Below, piece after piece: positions 21,959 through 29,188 of a DNA stretch of 38,372 nt (positions are counted from its first letter, which is position 1; each line of letters opens with the position of its first letter). The DNA comes from a virus. A program made the position numbers and the translations under genes. The notes below the pieces were generated by a model that was given only the letters and a program-made list of their open reading frames with translations, searched no databases and was not told the DNA's origin. The stretch lies in IMG/VR virus record IMGVR_UViG_3300034141_000037, positions 1 through 38,372 of that record. The stretch is one strand, 5' to 3'.

Positions 21959-23088
21959 ACCAGCAGTCCCACAGCCTGCGCCTCCATCTCGTGCGCCACG
22001 TCGGCGTCCGAGATGTCCTGCGCGTGAGCGGTGATCGCGTTCGCCACTCCGGCCAACGTCATCTGACCACCCTGCACGAACCGGCCGAGGATGCCGTCCA
22101 TCTGGGCCTGCGAGTAGGACAGCGGCTTGACGACCCGCTTCACGGCGTCCACGTTGTCCACCGGCTGAGCGGCACGCTCCTCCAGCGACTCGACCGTCTT
22201 GGTCAGGTACTCCGGCGAGAGGAAGGTCCGCACGGCGTCCCGGGTCTTGGCCTTGATGAGCGCCAGGGCCTTGTCCACCGTGTCGCTCGACCAGTCCACG
22301 ACACCCTCGTCCATCTGCCCACCGAGGTGGACCGCACGCATGGCGTCCTTCTTCACCGTCATGCCGTTCTTGCACACCTGGACGATCACCTGCGGGGTGA
22401 TCGCTGTGGCACCGGCACCGACCTCGCTATTGCTGATGACGAACCCGGCCCACACGGTGGGGTTCTCGTCACCTGACGCACCGGTGAAGGGCGAGCGGTA
22501 GCCACGGAGCAGCGTCGGGGCGATGGCTGCGACCTCCGGGGCCGCGACCTTGACGTACATGCGCCGGTCGGTGAGGTCGCAGGAGGTGATGTCCACCTGG
22601 ACCCCGGCCTCGCTGATCCCCTCCAGCGAGGACATGAGCACGTCGAGGTTGTCGACCATCTTGTAGCGGTCGGACAGGAAGGCCCGGGCGATGCCGTGGC
22701 CCCCGACTCCATCGGCCTTGAAGCAGCGGACGAGGAACGAGCGGGTGTCACGGCTCTCGCCGGTGTGGTCACCGTGGAGCCAGCCGTTCACGTTGGCGTC
22801 CCACAGGTCGGGGCGCTCGGCCCTCATGCGCCGGACGTAGGCGAGGGGGATGCCCAACTTCTGGGAGATCCCCTCGTCACACACGAGGGTCGGCAGGTAC
22901 ATACCGTCGGTGGTGGTCACTCCGTCCTCGGTCAGTAGCGGCTCGGTGCCGACGATCACGAGCCGACCGTCTCGGGCGGAGATGGCGTCGGCGTTCGCCA
23001 CCACGTCGACCTTCCGGCCGTGCTGCTCCCGGAGGATGTGCACGAGGTCGTCCAGTGTTGCGTTGCGGGTCATCTGTGCTGTGCTCAT
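21955..23088 (-). CDS. DUF932-family protein
   Basis: 377 residues. The layout resembles the DUF932 family found in phages and plasmids: A-D-A-I-S-A-R-D-G, L-G-I-P-L-A-Y-V-R-R-M, F-L-V-R-C-F, R-A-F-L-S-D-R-Y-K-M-V-D-N-L-D-V-L, V-W-A-G-F-V-I-S-N-S-E-V-G, C-K-N-G-M-T. The biochemical role of the family is not established; members are often next to recombination or replication genes, as here. The ATG has AGGAGCAACC directly upstream and a palindrome 26 bp away. Confidence 0.75.
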   Translation of the reverse strand: MSTAQMTRNATLDDLVHILREQHGRKVDVVANADAISARDGRLVIVGTEPLLTEDGVTTTDGMYLPTLVCDEGISQKLGIPLAYVRRMRAERPDLWDANVNGWLHGDHTGESRDTRSFLVRCFKADGVGGHGIARAFLSDRYKMVDNLDVLMSSLEGISEAGVQVDITSCDLTDRRMYVKVAAPEVAAIAPTLLRGYRSPFTGASGDENPTVWAGFVISNSEVGAGATAITPQVIVQVCKNGMTVKKDAMRAVHLGGQMDEGVVDWSSDTVDKALALIKAKTRDAVRTFLSPEYLTKTVESLEERAAQPVDNVDAVKRVVKPLSYSQAQMDGILGRFVQGGQMTLAGVANAITAHAQDISDADVAHEMEAQAVGLLV

Positions 23089-23113
23089 GGTTGCTCCTGT
23101 TGTTGGTTGCTTG

Positions 23114-23125
23114 GTTAGTACTAAT
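23114..23125. promoter_or_regulatory. 12-bp palindrome GTTAGTACTAAT (one mismatch)
   Basis: Twenty-six bp before the DUF932 start. It is the only copy with a G in the first position. ATCAGATCAGG follows immediately, resembling a half of the ATCAGATCTGAT palindromes at 27946. Confidence 0.72.
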
Positions 23126-23149
23126 CAGATCAGGACCCACCGACAGTTC

Positions 23150-23335
23150 TCAGTCGAGGTCGATCACTTCTGCCTTGATGCACACCCGGTTGTCTCCGGT
23201 GCGCACCATCACGCCACCTTGCTGCTCGCACTCCTCACGTCGCTTGCTGCTGGTACCGATGGCCCAGACGACGAAGATGACCATCGCAGAGATGATGAGT
23301 AGCACCACGATGGCGAACATGCGGTCGCCCTTCAC
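23150..23335 (-). CDS. Small membrane protein, C-x-GG-x-C family
   Basis: 61 residues with one membrane helix (about 6-27, M-F-A-I-V-V-L-L-I-I-S-A-M-V-I-F-V-V-W) and tail E-C-E-Q-Q-G-G-V-M-V-R ... V-C-I-K. The tail pattern C-x3-GG-x2-V-R...C is shared with the protein at 18182. The GTG overlaps the previous stop (GTGA). Localisation to the host membrane is expected; role unknown. Confidence 0.68.
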   Translation of the reverse strand: MKGDRMFAIVVLLIISAMVIFVVWAIGTSSKRREECEQQGGVMVRTGDNRVCIKAEVIDLD

Positions 23336-23508
23336 TGGTAGGCGTCCTTCACCCACCAGCGGTAGTCCCGCTCGTAGTCGACCATGCTCTCGGTGTCCTC
23401 CGGGTCCAGGCTGAACTCCCTGCAGTAGACCCGGTACCTCGCCTCCATCTCGGCCTCCTGCTCCGCCGTCCGAAGGTCCAACTCGGTGGTGTCCTCCACC
23501 CAAGGCAT
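23332..23508 (-). CDS. Small acidic hypothetical protein
   Basis: 58 residues, strongly acidic and helical (T-A-E-Q-E-A-E-M-E-A-R-Y-R-V-Y), ending D-Y-R-W-W-V-K-D-A-Y-Q. The ATG is preceded by GAGAGGAGAGCAG and the stop overlaps the next start. No family recognised; an acidic DNA-mimic-like composition is noted only as an observation. Confidence 0.65.
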   Translation of the reverse strand: MPWVEDTTELDLRTAEQEAEMEARYRVYCREFSLDPEDTESMVDYERDYRWWVKDAYQ

Positions 23509-23519
23509 CTGCTCTCCTC

Positions 23520-23849
23520 TCACTCGATGTAGGTGGCTGGCTTGCCGTTGCACAGGAGCGTGACGGTCCCGTAGTACGCCGTGATGGGGACTGCTCCTGG
23601 TTCTGCTACGTGCCGGAGCACGATGTACCCCAACGGTCGGGCAGCGAAGGGCTGGTCGTGTGCCCAGGTGTGACAGGTGGTGCACAGCCAGACGCCGTTG
23701 CAGGGACAGTGGGTGTGACCGTCGGCCACTGACCTGCCTCTGCGGTGATGCCATGCTGCGCCCCGCCCGGCACACCTGATGCACCGACCGTCGTCTCTCT
23801 GCTTGACCGTCTCCCTCGCCTTCGTCGGGATCGGGTTGCCCTTGCTCAG
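23520..23849 (-). CDS. HNH endonuclease with probable CTG start
   Basis: 109 residues from the CTG. The sequence gives C-I-R-C, then A-A-W-H-H-R-R-G-R-S-V, C-N-G-V-W-L-C-T-T-C-H-T-W-A-H: a complete HNH nuclease with two CxxC zinc pairs. The first standard start codon (GTG at 23729) would remove the first CxxC and the catalytic H-H, leaving a fragment. Upstream the frame is open to a stop, and the only plausible initiator is CTG followed by S-K-G-N-P-I-P, one base after the preceding gene's stop. Family members often begin M-S-K-G-N. A misread start codon is the alternative. Confidence 0.72.
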   Translation of the reverse strand: MSKGNPIPTKARETVKQRDDGRCIRCAGRGAAWHHRRGRSVADGHTHCPCNGVWLCTTCHTWAHDQPFAARPLGYIVLRHVAEPGAVPITAYYGTVTLLCNGKPATYIE

Positions 23850-23850
23850 G

Positions 23851-24237
23851 TCAGGCCCCCAGGGCTCGCTTCAGGGTGGCGAGCCGACGCTCAGCAGCGA
23901 GAGCACGCTGCTTCCAGGAGGCGTCGACCTTGGCTTCGCTCGGCTGAGCGGCGACCTCAGCACGGGCCTCATCGAGGAGGGCCTGGATCTGGTCGAGACG
24001 GCTGACGGCGGGCTTGGTGTTGGAGGGGCGCTTGCGGGGCGAGGTTCTGTGCTTGGAAAGGTGTGGTCCGACTCTGCCCGGCTTGTCGGCCACGTAGTCG
24101 CAGAACGCGCAGTGATACTGGCCGGTGATGGTGTTGTGCAGGATCTTCTTGGTGGTGGTGGTGACACCCAGGTTGGTCCTGTAAGTGGTGGGCTCCAGGT
24201 GCTCACTGTTTGCCCGGGTGTAGTCCTGCTCGGTCAT
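23851..24237 (-). CDS. C2H2-type zinc-finger protein
   Basis: 128 residues. A single finger, Y-H-C-A-F-C-D-Y-V-A-D-K-P-G-R-V-G-P-H-L-S-K-H (C-x2-C-x12-H-x3-H), lies at about residues 42-64, followed by a basic linker and a C-terminal coiled coil (I-Q-A-L-L-D-E-A-R-A-E-V, A-A-E-R-R-L-A-T-L-K-R-A-L). C2H2 fingers are uncommon in bacteria and occur in some actinophages and Ros-type regulators. DNA binding is likely, target unknown. GAAAGGCAGAGAC precedes the ATG; it has its own promoter at 24323 with a palindrome between. Confidence 0.7.
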   Translation of the reverse strand: MTEQDYTRANSEHLEPTTYRTNLGVTTTTKKILHNTITGQYHCAFCDYVADKPGRVGPHLSKHRTSPRKRPSNTKPAVSRLDQIQALLDEARAEVAAQPSEAKVDASWKQRALAAERRLATLKRALGA

Positions 24238-24267
24238 GTCTCTGCCTTTCGAATTGGTTGCTCGGTG

Positions 24268-24279
24268 ATTAGTACTGAT
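24268..24279. promoter_or_regulatory. 12-bp palindrome ATTAGTACTGAT
   Basis: In the transcribed leader, 31 bp before the ATG at 24237 and 44 bp downstream of the -10 box of the promoter at 24323. Confidence 0.82.
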
Positions 24280-24322
24280 GCCGGGTGCCCTGCCTTGGGC
24301 ATGTGTGTCCTGCGTTACCTCT

Positions 24323-24351
24323 ATTCTACCACACTTACTTGCACTAGGCGA
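24323..24351 (-). promoter_or_regulatory. Promoter, -35 TCGCCT / extended -10 TGG-TAGAAT
   Basis: Leftward, with a 17-bp spacer. It shares GCCTAGTG and AGTGTGGTAGAAT with the promoter at 35258, and the -10 region with that at 34175. It lies between the primase/helicase stop and the zinc-finger gene, outside coding sequence. Sigma70-type with extended -10. Confidence 0.78.
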
Positions 24352-24363
24352 ACTGGGTGTGGC

Positions 24364-26883
24364 TCACAGCAAGGTCCAGATCGGACCCGACTTCCGCAAC
24401 TCGATGGTGTCCTCAGCCACGTCCCGACCAGTCACATGCAGCAGACCGTCCGGGTCGCCAGGCTCCACGCTGCCCTTCCGCTTGGACTCCAGGAACAGCA
24501 GCGTGTCCGCTGCACCAGTCAGCCCCCTCGTCCCACTGATCCGGGAGAACGGATCCGACCCCTCCTCGATCTTCGTCTTGTTGTCGTGGTGGATCATCAG
24601 CACACAGCAGTTGTGCAACTCGGCCCACACCTTGTAGCGGGCCATCATCGAGTAGTTCCCGGTGTACGCGCCTCCTCTCCTGTCCTCACCCATGTCGGGC
24701 TCCACCTTGGCGAGCGTGTCGATCACCACCAGTCGAGGGTCACCGACCTCCTCCGCCCACTCCGTCATGTTGGCGAGTCCCTCCTCCCCACCGAGCCAGT
24801 CCTCCTCCACCGGGACCAACTCCAGAGCCTTCGGGGCCTCCTCTCCACCCATCAGAAGCGACAGGCGGCTCTGTAAGCGCCTGTAGTTGTCCTCCCGGGC
24901 CAGGTGTAGGACCGACCCCTGCGTGACGCTCCTACCCCCCAAGGCTCGCCCGCCTGCGGCCACAGCGAGGGAGCAGTCGAGCGCCAGCCACGTGTTGTGC
25001 GTGACCATCAGGTCCCGACCCGCAAGGTACGTCCGGGTCGGATGCGCGACCATGATGCACCGCACCGGGACCGACTCCACTGGCACGACCGACTCCACCG
25101 CATCACGTCCACTGCGGATCGCAGGTTCCCTGACTGGGAGTGCCGCGAGTCGGCGGGAGAACGTCACAGGTGCACGCTCTTGCGAGGCGGTGAAGCAGAC
25201 GCGGTACTTCGGACCCATGTCCACGCCGTTGAGGGCGGCAGTGCCCTCGTTCAGCGTTGCCTTGTAGCCGAGCGAGCGGGCCAGGTACAGCACGGCCTGA
25301 GCGAGACTCTCTGTGGTGCTGGAGAACTCGACCACACCTGACCCGTTGGGCCGGGTGGTGCAGTGGCCGTCTGAGTCACACAAGCCGTCCAGCAGAGCCG
25401 TACGCTGGTACGTACCCGCCACCAGATACTCCGGGGGGATCGCCCTGGTTCCGAGGACACCCATGTCCCGCAGCAGAACCATCAGCCCGAGGACATTGAG
25501 CGTCCCCGTGCCACGGTCGTACCCCACCTCGAACCCGCTCGCCTTGATGTGGTCCACCAGTTCGTCGTGGTCCGCATCGTTGAACGAGATGGACCCGTTG
25601 ACCTTGGTGCCGTTGCCCAGCCAGTAGCCGAGCAGCCAGGGGTCCAGCGGCAGGGGGATATCGGGTGACTGGACCGGCTCCGTCACAGGCAGGAGCCACC
25701 GCCGTCCGTTGTGGCCAGCCGCCAACTCGGTGGTGGTCACGACCTTCTCTGTCTTGCGCTGCACCGCCAGCCACAAGTGGTCAGCGTCTGCCACTACTGA
25801 GGCACCGGAACGGGTGGTCACCCGGTAGCAGTCGTGGTCGTACTGCACCTCGGTCGCGTCGAGCACTTCGGTGGGCGTGCCGTCCATGGCGTAGACGAAC
25901 TGGCCCACCTTGATGTCACCCATCGTGGTCCACCCATCCGTGGTGAGGAGAGGCGTGTCCAGTGCGAGCGCCTTGCCCGCCTTCGGTGACCCAGCCATGA
26001 TCGCCAGGCCCGCTGGTAGCAGGTCGTGGACCGCGAACATGAGCGGCTCGAACTCCACCCGCATCAGCGCCTCAGCGGTCTTGCCGCGTGGCCGGGTGAA
26101 CGCCGTCGGCTCAGGCACGAACTCGTCCAGCCCGAACCCAGCGTCCAGGTGGTCCGTCGCGTCCTTGCCTGCCTTCGGTGCCACGATCCTGACCTTGACC
26201 CCGAGGGACCGGAGCCCAGCGCGTGCATCCTGGGCGTACTGCTGCCCGACCCCGAGGGTGCCGTCCGGCTTCGCCTTGTCCTGGTCCGCGACGATGACGA
26301 CCTCCTTCGCTCCCTTCAGGAACGTGGAGTACTTCTCGGACCACTTCGCTCCGGCACCACCGGACGCACAGGTGGCGACAGCACCGGCCCGCTCCAGCGA
26401 CTCGACATCCTTCTCCCCGTCGACCAGCCAGACCGTCGCGTCCCCTGCCTTCATCGCCTGCCACACCTTCGGTGCGTGGTAGAGGATGTGCTCCCTGCCC
26501 TTCAGCCCCGTCACGTCGCCAGGCTCGGTGCCCGGCAGGCGGAGGCGGAACGTCTTGGGATACAGACGGTCCTTCCAGTACGCCGGGGACCCGTTCGAGT
26601 ACTCGTAGAGGTAGGAGCGGACCAGGACTGGCTTGTCCTTGGCTGGCTCCTCCGTGTCGAACAGGTCCTTGAACTCCAGGCCCAACTCGGAGAGCACCTC
26701 GTCGGGTTGGCATCCGGCGTAGCAACGGACCAGCACTCGGTCTCCCGCGTCGTCAACGCCGAGACTGGGGTTCACGTCAGGGTGTGCAGGGCACTGGTAC
26801 ATGACGTGGTTCTGCTTGCGTCCACTGCTCTTGGAACCGTGCGAGTCGAGGCTGTCGCACAGTCTGAGGAATGCCTCGCTCAT
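24364..26883 (-). CDS. Primase/helicase (CHC2-TOPRIM-RecA) containing an intein
   Basis: 839 residues before splicing, 513 after. About 30-58: zinc finger C31, H34, C54, C58 (Y-Q-C-P-A-H, V-R-C-Y-A-G-C). About 151-202: TOPRIM with D-G-E-K-D (E157) and V-A-D-Q-D. About 290 on: RecA-like ATPase, Walker A G-S-P-K-A-G-K split by an intein before its Thr, and Walker B L-V-V-I-D-T. It should prime and/or unwind DNA at the phage fork. The inner ATG is chosen because it overlaps the upstream stop (ATGA) and the zinc finger begins just after. Activity depends on splicing, because the intein interrupts the ATP-binding loop. Confidence 0.9.
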   Translation of the reverse strand: MSEAFLRLCDSLDSHGSKSSGRKQNHVMYQCPAHPDVNPSLGVDDAGDRVLVRCYAGCQPDEVLSELGLEFKDLFDTEEPAKDKPVLVRSYLYEYSNGSPAYWKDRLYPKTFRLRLPGTEPGDVTGLKGREHILYHAPKVWQAMKAGDATVWLVDGEKDVESLERAGAVATCASGGAGAKWSEKYSTFLKGAKEVVIVADQDKAKPDGTLGVGQQYAQDARAGLRSLGVKVRIVAPKAGKDATDHLDAGFGLDEFVPEPTAFTRPRGKTAEALMRVEFEPLMFAVHDLLPAGLAIMAGSPKAGKALALDTPLLTTDGWTTMGDIKVGQFVYAMDGTPTEVLDATEVQYDHDCYRVTTRSGASVVADADHLWLAVQRKTEKVVTTTELAAGHNGRRWLLPVTEPVQSPDIPLPLDPWLLGYWLGNGTKVNGSISFNDADHDELVDHIKASGFEVGYDRGTGTLNVLGLMVLLRDMGVLGTRAIPPEYLVAGTYQRTALLDGLCDSDGHCTTRPNGSGVVEFSSTTESLAQAVLYLARSLGYKATLNEGTAALNGVDMGPKYRVCFTASQERAPVTFSRRLAALPVREPAIRSGRDAVESVVPVESVPVRCIMVAHPTRTYLAGRDLMVTHNTWLALDCSLAVAAGGRALGGRSVTQGSVLHLAREDNYRRLQSRLSLLMGGEEAPKALELVPVEEDWLGGEEGLANMTEWAEEVGDPRLVVIDTLAKVEPDMGEDRRGGAYTGNYSMMARYKVWAELHNCCVLMIHHDNKTKIEEGSDPFSRISGTRGLTGAADTLLFLESKRKGSVEPGDPDGLLHVTGRDVAEDTIELRKSGPIWTLL
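24994..25971 (-). mobile_element. Class 3 intein with LAGLIDADG endonuclease domain
   Basis: 326 residues (host protein residues 305-630), from A-L-A-L-D-T-P-L-L-T to V-T-H-N, followed by Thr. The first residue is Ala, so the usual N-terminal nucleophile is missing. The class 3 W-C-T set is present: Trp two residues after the block B His (D-H-L-W), Cys in block F (V-R-C-I-M-V) and Thr at +1. The endonuclease motifs are L-L-G-Y-W-L-G-N-G and L-L-D-G-L-C-D-S-D-G. The insertion is in the P-loop, a classic intein site. Confidence 0.9.
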
Positions 26884-27368
26884 GCTGGCACCACATTCAG
26901 GTAGGCGAACTCTCCGAAGTGCTTCTCTGCTGCTGCGTTGTAGATCAACGCGGCCTCCTCTGGGGTGTCGTAGGAACCTAGGTTGAATCGCTGTCCGTTG
27001 CAGAAGATGCGTGCCCTCCACCTGCCGTTGCCGTCGGAGAACACACCTTTGTAGCCAGCCTCACTCCTCGCCTGGGTGCGCTTGTTCCGCATGTTCTGCT
27101 GATGAGTCGCCGGTCGCAGGTTGGCGCGACGGTTGTCGAGCCCGTTGCCGTTGACGTGATCTACCTGTGGGCAGCCCGGGACGATCAACTGGTGGAGCCT
27201 GACCTTGACCCGACCACCGGTGCCGGGTTGGGAGTACACGGCGTAGCAAGTGTGAGCCTGGACCGCGACGTACCACCTGTGTGCCTCCACCAGGTGCCGG
27301 TCCTCCTCGTCGTAGTGCAGTGTGTGCCGGTTGCCGTTTCTCCTGAATATCTCCAGGACTTCAGACAC
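26880..27368 (-). CDS. HNH homing endonuclease with AP2 domain
   Basis: 162 residues. The N-terminal half has W-Y-V-A-V, then L-H-Q-L-I-V-P-G-C-P-Q-V-D-H-V-N-G-N-G-L-D-N-R-R-A-N-L-R (HNH). The C-terminal part G-Y-K-G-V-F-S, W-R-A-R-I, L-G-S-Y-D-T-P-E-E-A-A-L-I-Y-N-A-A-A is an AP2 DNA-binding domain. This HNH-AP2 arrangement is typical of homing endonucleases. It directly precedes, and overlaps by ATGA, the intein-bearing replication gene. The GTG start has AGGAG about 10 bp upstream. Confidence 0.88.
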   Translation of the reverse strand: MSEVLEIFRRNGNRHTLHYDEEDRHLVEAHRWYVAVQAHTCYAVYSQPGTGGRVKVRLHQLIVPGCPQVDHVNGNGLDNRRANLRPATHQQNMRNKRTQARSEAGYKGVFSDGNGRWRARIFCNGQRFNLGSYDTPEEAALIYNAAAEKHFGEFAYLNVVPA

Positions 27369-27525
27369 TGGCTGTTCTCCTGACGTAGTTGATCGTGTCC
27401 TCCTGGTACTGCCGGATGTTGCGCTGCTGCTGGACCAGCGCCTCCTGGACGATCCTGTCCTGCTCGCACGGTGGACCTGGCTCGACACGAACACCGTGCT
27501 CGTCGTAGTGCAGGTGCTCCGTCAT
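27361..27525 (-). CDS. Small charged hypothetical protein
   Basis: 54 residues, begins M-T-E-H-L-H-Y-D-E-H-G-V-R-V-E-P and continues with a Gln/Arg-rich helix (L-V-Q-Q-Q-R-N-I-R-Q-Y-Q-E-D). It starts in an ATGA overlap with the gene before and its end overlaps the HNH-AP2 start by 8 bp. No family recognised; the overlaps on both sides are the evidence. Confidence 0.65.
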   Translation of the reverse strand: MTEHLHYDEHGVRVEPGPPCEQDRIVQEALVQQQRNIRQYQEDTINYVRRTASV

Positions 27526-27845
27526 GTGCTGACCCCCTCAGACAGGACCTCGACGGTGCCCTTGGCGACGATCTCATGCCAGGTGTGCCAGCCTGACGAG
27601 TCCTCCGGAGCCCACGACTCGGAGCCGGGCAGGTCGCAGTCGAAGCGAGTGAACCGACTCTTTCCCACCGCCACGACAGCACCGATGTTCGTGGGCTCCT
27701 GCACCGGGGCCGGAGTCACGGTGTACCGGTGCTCAGGGGTGACCTGGACGTAGAGGTCACAGTCCCCGTCGTTCCTGATCGAGTCACCTTTCTCAAGGAT
27801 CCAGGTCGCTCGCTGGGGCTCAGGCCCCGGTCGTAGCGTCTTCAT
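27522..27845 (-). CDS. Hypothetical protein, beta-rich
   Basis: 107 residues; predicted mostly beta strands (A-T-W-I-L-E-K-G-D, L-Y-V-Q-V-T, V-V-A-V-G-K-S-R-F) ending with H-T-W-H-E-I-V-A-K-G-T-V-E-V. No membrane or zinc motif. The ATG has GAGGAGCAACC upstream and a palindrome 21 bp away; the stop overlaps the next start. Probably the first gene of the unit that includes the primase/helicase. Confidence 0.68.
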   Translation of the reverse strand: MKTLRPGPEPQRATWILEKGDSIRNDGDCDLYVQVTPEHRYTVTPAPVQEPTNIGAVVAVGKSRFTRFDCDLPGSESWAPEDSSGWHTWHEIVAKGTVEVLSEGVST

Positions 27846-27865
27846 GGTTGCTCCTCCGTGTTGCG

Positions 27866-27877
27866 ATTAGTACTGAT
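27866..27877. promoter_or_regulatory. 12-bp palindrome ATTAGTACTGAT
   Basis: Twenty-one bp before the ATG at 27845, at the head of the unit leading to the primase/helicase. No consensus promoter was found at the 44-bp distance here. Confidence 0.78.
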
Positions 27878-27927
27878 GGACTGGCCCTCTAAGAACAGAT
27901 TCAAGAGGGGATTCACGTTTCCGCAGG

Positions 27928-28350
27928 TCAGGGGCCTGCGCTGTCATCAGATCTGATTACATTTGGCATCAGATCTGATGACACGGGCTTCACAGACCCC
28001 CGCTGTATCGACGGTGACCCACTGGGGGTGTCTGTGAGGATGAACATGCTAGGGATCAGCAGCAACCGCGTTGAAGACCCCTCCAGCAGGTAGCCCAGAG
28101 CCACCGCCTGTCTGATTGAGCGACCCAGGTTCTGCCTGGCCATCGGCTTCTCCTCCCCCGTCGAACGGTTCACTGTTCGCAGGAGAGAGCACATCTCGTT
28201 CGGCTCGAACCTCACCTCGCTCCCGTTGTACGGACGGAACGCCCGAGCCAGAGCGTGTACCCGATACCACGCTGGGATGTTGTAGTCCCGTGCCACAGCC
28301 AACCAACCCGATTGAGTGGCCCGCTCGAAGAACCGGGACGGCTGCCTCAC
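27928..28350 (-). CDS. Putative DNA-binding protein, winged-helix-like
   Basis: 140 residues. Helical segments A-W-Y-R-V-H-A-L-A-R-A-F, N-E-M-C-S-L-L-R-T-V-N-R-S-T-G and L-G-R-S-I-R-Q-A-V-A-L-G-Y-L-L-E-G-S-S-T-R-L-L-L-I resemble a helix-turn-helix and wing of replication or regulatory proteins. The GTG overlaps the stop of the next winged-helix gene (GTGA), so the two form a pair. The C-terminal coding region contains two copies of the palindrome ATCAGATCTGAT, suggesting a binding site inside the gene. Target unknown. Confidence 0.6.
   Translation of the reverse strand: MRQPSRFFERATQSGWLAVARDYNIPAWYRVHALARAFRPYNGSEVRFEPNEMCSLLRTVNRSTGEEKPMARQNLGRSIRQAVALGYLLEGSSTRLLLIPSMFILTDTPSGSPSIQRGSVKPVSSDLMPNVIRSDDSAGP
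27946..27979. promoter_or_regulatory. Twin palindromes ATCAGATCTGAT
   Basis: Two perfect 12-bp palindromes at 27946-27957 and 27968-27979, spaced 22 bp start to start (about two helical turns). They share the ATCAG half-site with the main palindrome set but differ in the centre. They lie in the last codons of the helix-turn-helix gene. Confidence 0.65.
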
Positions 28351-28601
28351 TGCAGTGGTCTGAACGTGTAGACCGTGGTCCATCCGCCCATGACCGGCAC
28401 CCGATCCCGGTCCACCAGCGTCGAGTCCGCATTCAGCAGGAGGCGAACCGCGTACCCCACACGCTGGCTGTTCCATCCCAGGTCCAGCGCCAGGTCAGTG
28501 TTGCTCCACTGTGACTGGCCAGACAGATGTACGTAGGTCAGCAGGGTCTTGGCCACGTCCGGGATGGACGGGTTCCGCAGGACCGGCAGCAGGCCGCTCA
28601 T
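28347..28601 (-). CDS. Winged-helix DNA-binding protein
   Basis: 84 residues, nearly all one winged-helix domain: I-P-D-V-A-K-T-L-L-T-Y-V-H-L, W-S-N-T-D-L-A-L-D-L-G-W-N-S-Q-R-V-G-Y-A-V-R-L-L, then wing W-T-T-V-Y-T-F. It resembles MarR/replication-type small regulators. The start overlaps the upstream stop (ATGA), and it is followed by another DNA-binding-like gene. A transcriptional role in this phage is likely but not shown. Confidence 0.7.
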   Translation of the reverse strand: MSGLLPVLRNPSIPDVAKTLLTYVHLSGQSQWSNTDLALDLGWNSQRVGYAVRLLLNADSTLVDRDRVPVMGGWTTVYTFRPLQ

Positions 28602-28822
28602 GCGATGCTCCGGTGCTCCCAGTAGGTGCCCTCCAAGGCACAGCGCATCAGCCACACCGGCAGCAGGAAGCCGGTGTCCACCAGGTGCGGCTCCAGGACG
28701 TTGCGACAGTCCGGGCAGATCATCTTCGGCACCGGGAACGTCGTCAGCCGGGTCCTGACCCAGACCCCTGGTGTGTCCACAGGGGCGGGGCTATCCCCAT
28801 CAGGGGGAGTTGGTTGTACCAT
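28598..28822 (-). CDS. Small CxxC protein
   Basis: 74 residues: Pro-rich N-terminus, then M-I-C-P-D-C-R-N-V-L-E-P-H and a later R-C-A-L-E, a partial zinc ribbon. It starts with ATG after GTAGGAGGCTGAGC, a strong ribosome-binding site, and heads the unit with the two winged-helix genes. The 140 bp before it is free of genes and bounded by a hairpin, so its promoter should be there; TAATAA near 28886 on the leftward strand is a possible -10. Confidence 0.65.
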   Translation of the reverse strand: MVQPTPPDGDSPAPVDTPGVWVRTRLTTFPVPKMICPDCRNVLEPHLVDTGFLLPVWLMRCALEGTYWEHRSIA

Positions 28823-28964
28823 CGTGCTCAGCCTCCTACTAGGCTCACGCCCCCGGTGCTGTTGGTCGCAGCAGTCGGGGGCTTATTACGTTGTGGACCG
28901 GACTGTACTACCGCTCACCGAGGTCCGGTAGTCTTACGCCGTGGGTGCTGGTTGCTCCCCGCGT

Positions 28965-29002
28965 GGTGCCGCCCTCCGTCCCTGCCTTCGGAGGGCGGCA
29001 CC
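28965..29002 (-). terminator. Hairpin with perfect 14-bp stem
   Basis: GGTGCCGCCCTCCG pairs perfectly with CGGAGGGCGGCACC across a 10-nt loop. It lies 12 bp past the stop of the leftward membrane-protein gene at 29015. No T-run follows, as is frequent in high-GC actinophages. Confidence 0.7.
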
Positions 29003-29014
29003 TTCATGTGCGGG

Positions 29015-29188
29015 TCAGGTGAAGTGCAGGACCAGTCGGATGACTGCCCAGAGGATGACCCCCAGGACCGTCAGGCTGACCGTCAGGCAGAACGCAGCCC
29101 ACAGGCCGAAGCCGACCGCGATCCGCTTGACCGCCTTATCGTCCTCATCCCGAAGGCTCTGCACGTACCGCCGCCTGCGCTCGTCCAT
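29015..29188 (-). CDS. Small membrane protein with basic N-terminus
   Basis: 57 residues: charged N-terminus (D-E-R-R-R-R-Y-V-Q-S-L-R-D-E-D-D) followed by a long hydrophobic segment (about 28-53, W-A-A-F-C-L-T-V-S-L-T-V-L-G-V-I-L). It starts in TGATG overlap with another tiny membrane protein and is followed by a strong hairpin. A cytoplasm-in, single-pass topology fits. Role unknown. Confidence 0.68.
   Translation of the reverse strand: MDERRRRYVQSLRDEDDKAVKRIAVGFGLWAAFCLTVSLTVLGVILWAVIRLVLHFT

Noticed and set aside
24364-27021. Longer start for the primase/helicase at 27021
   Set aside because: The extension overlaps the HNH-AP2 gene in another frame and adds Arg-rich non-domain sequence, whereas the ATG at 26883 has an ATGA junction just before the zinc finger.
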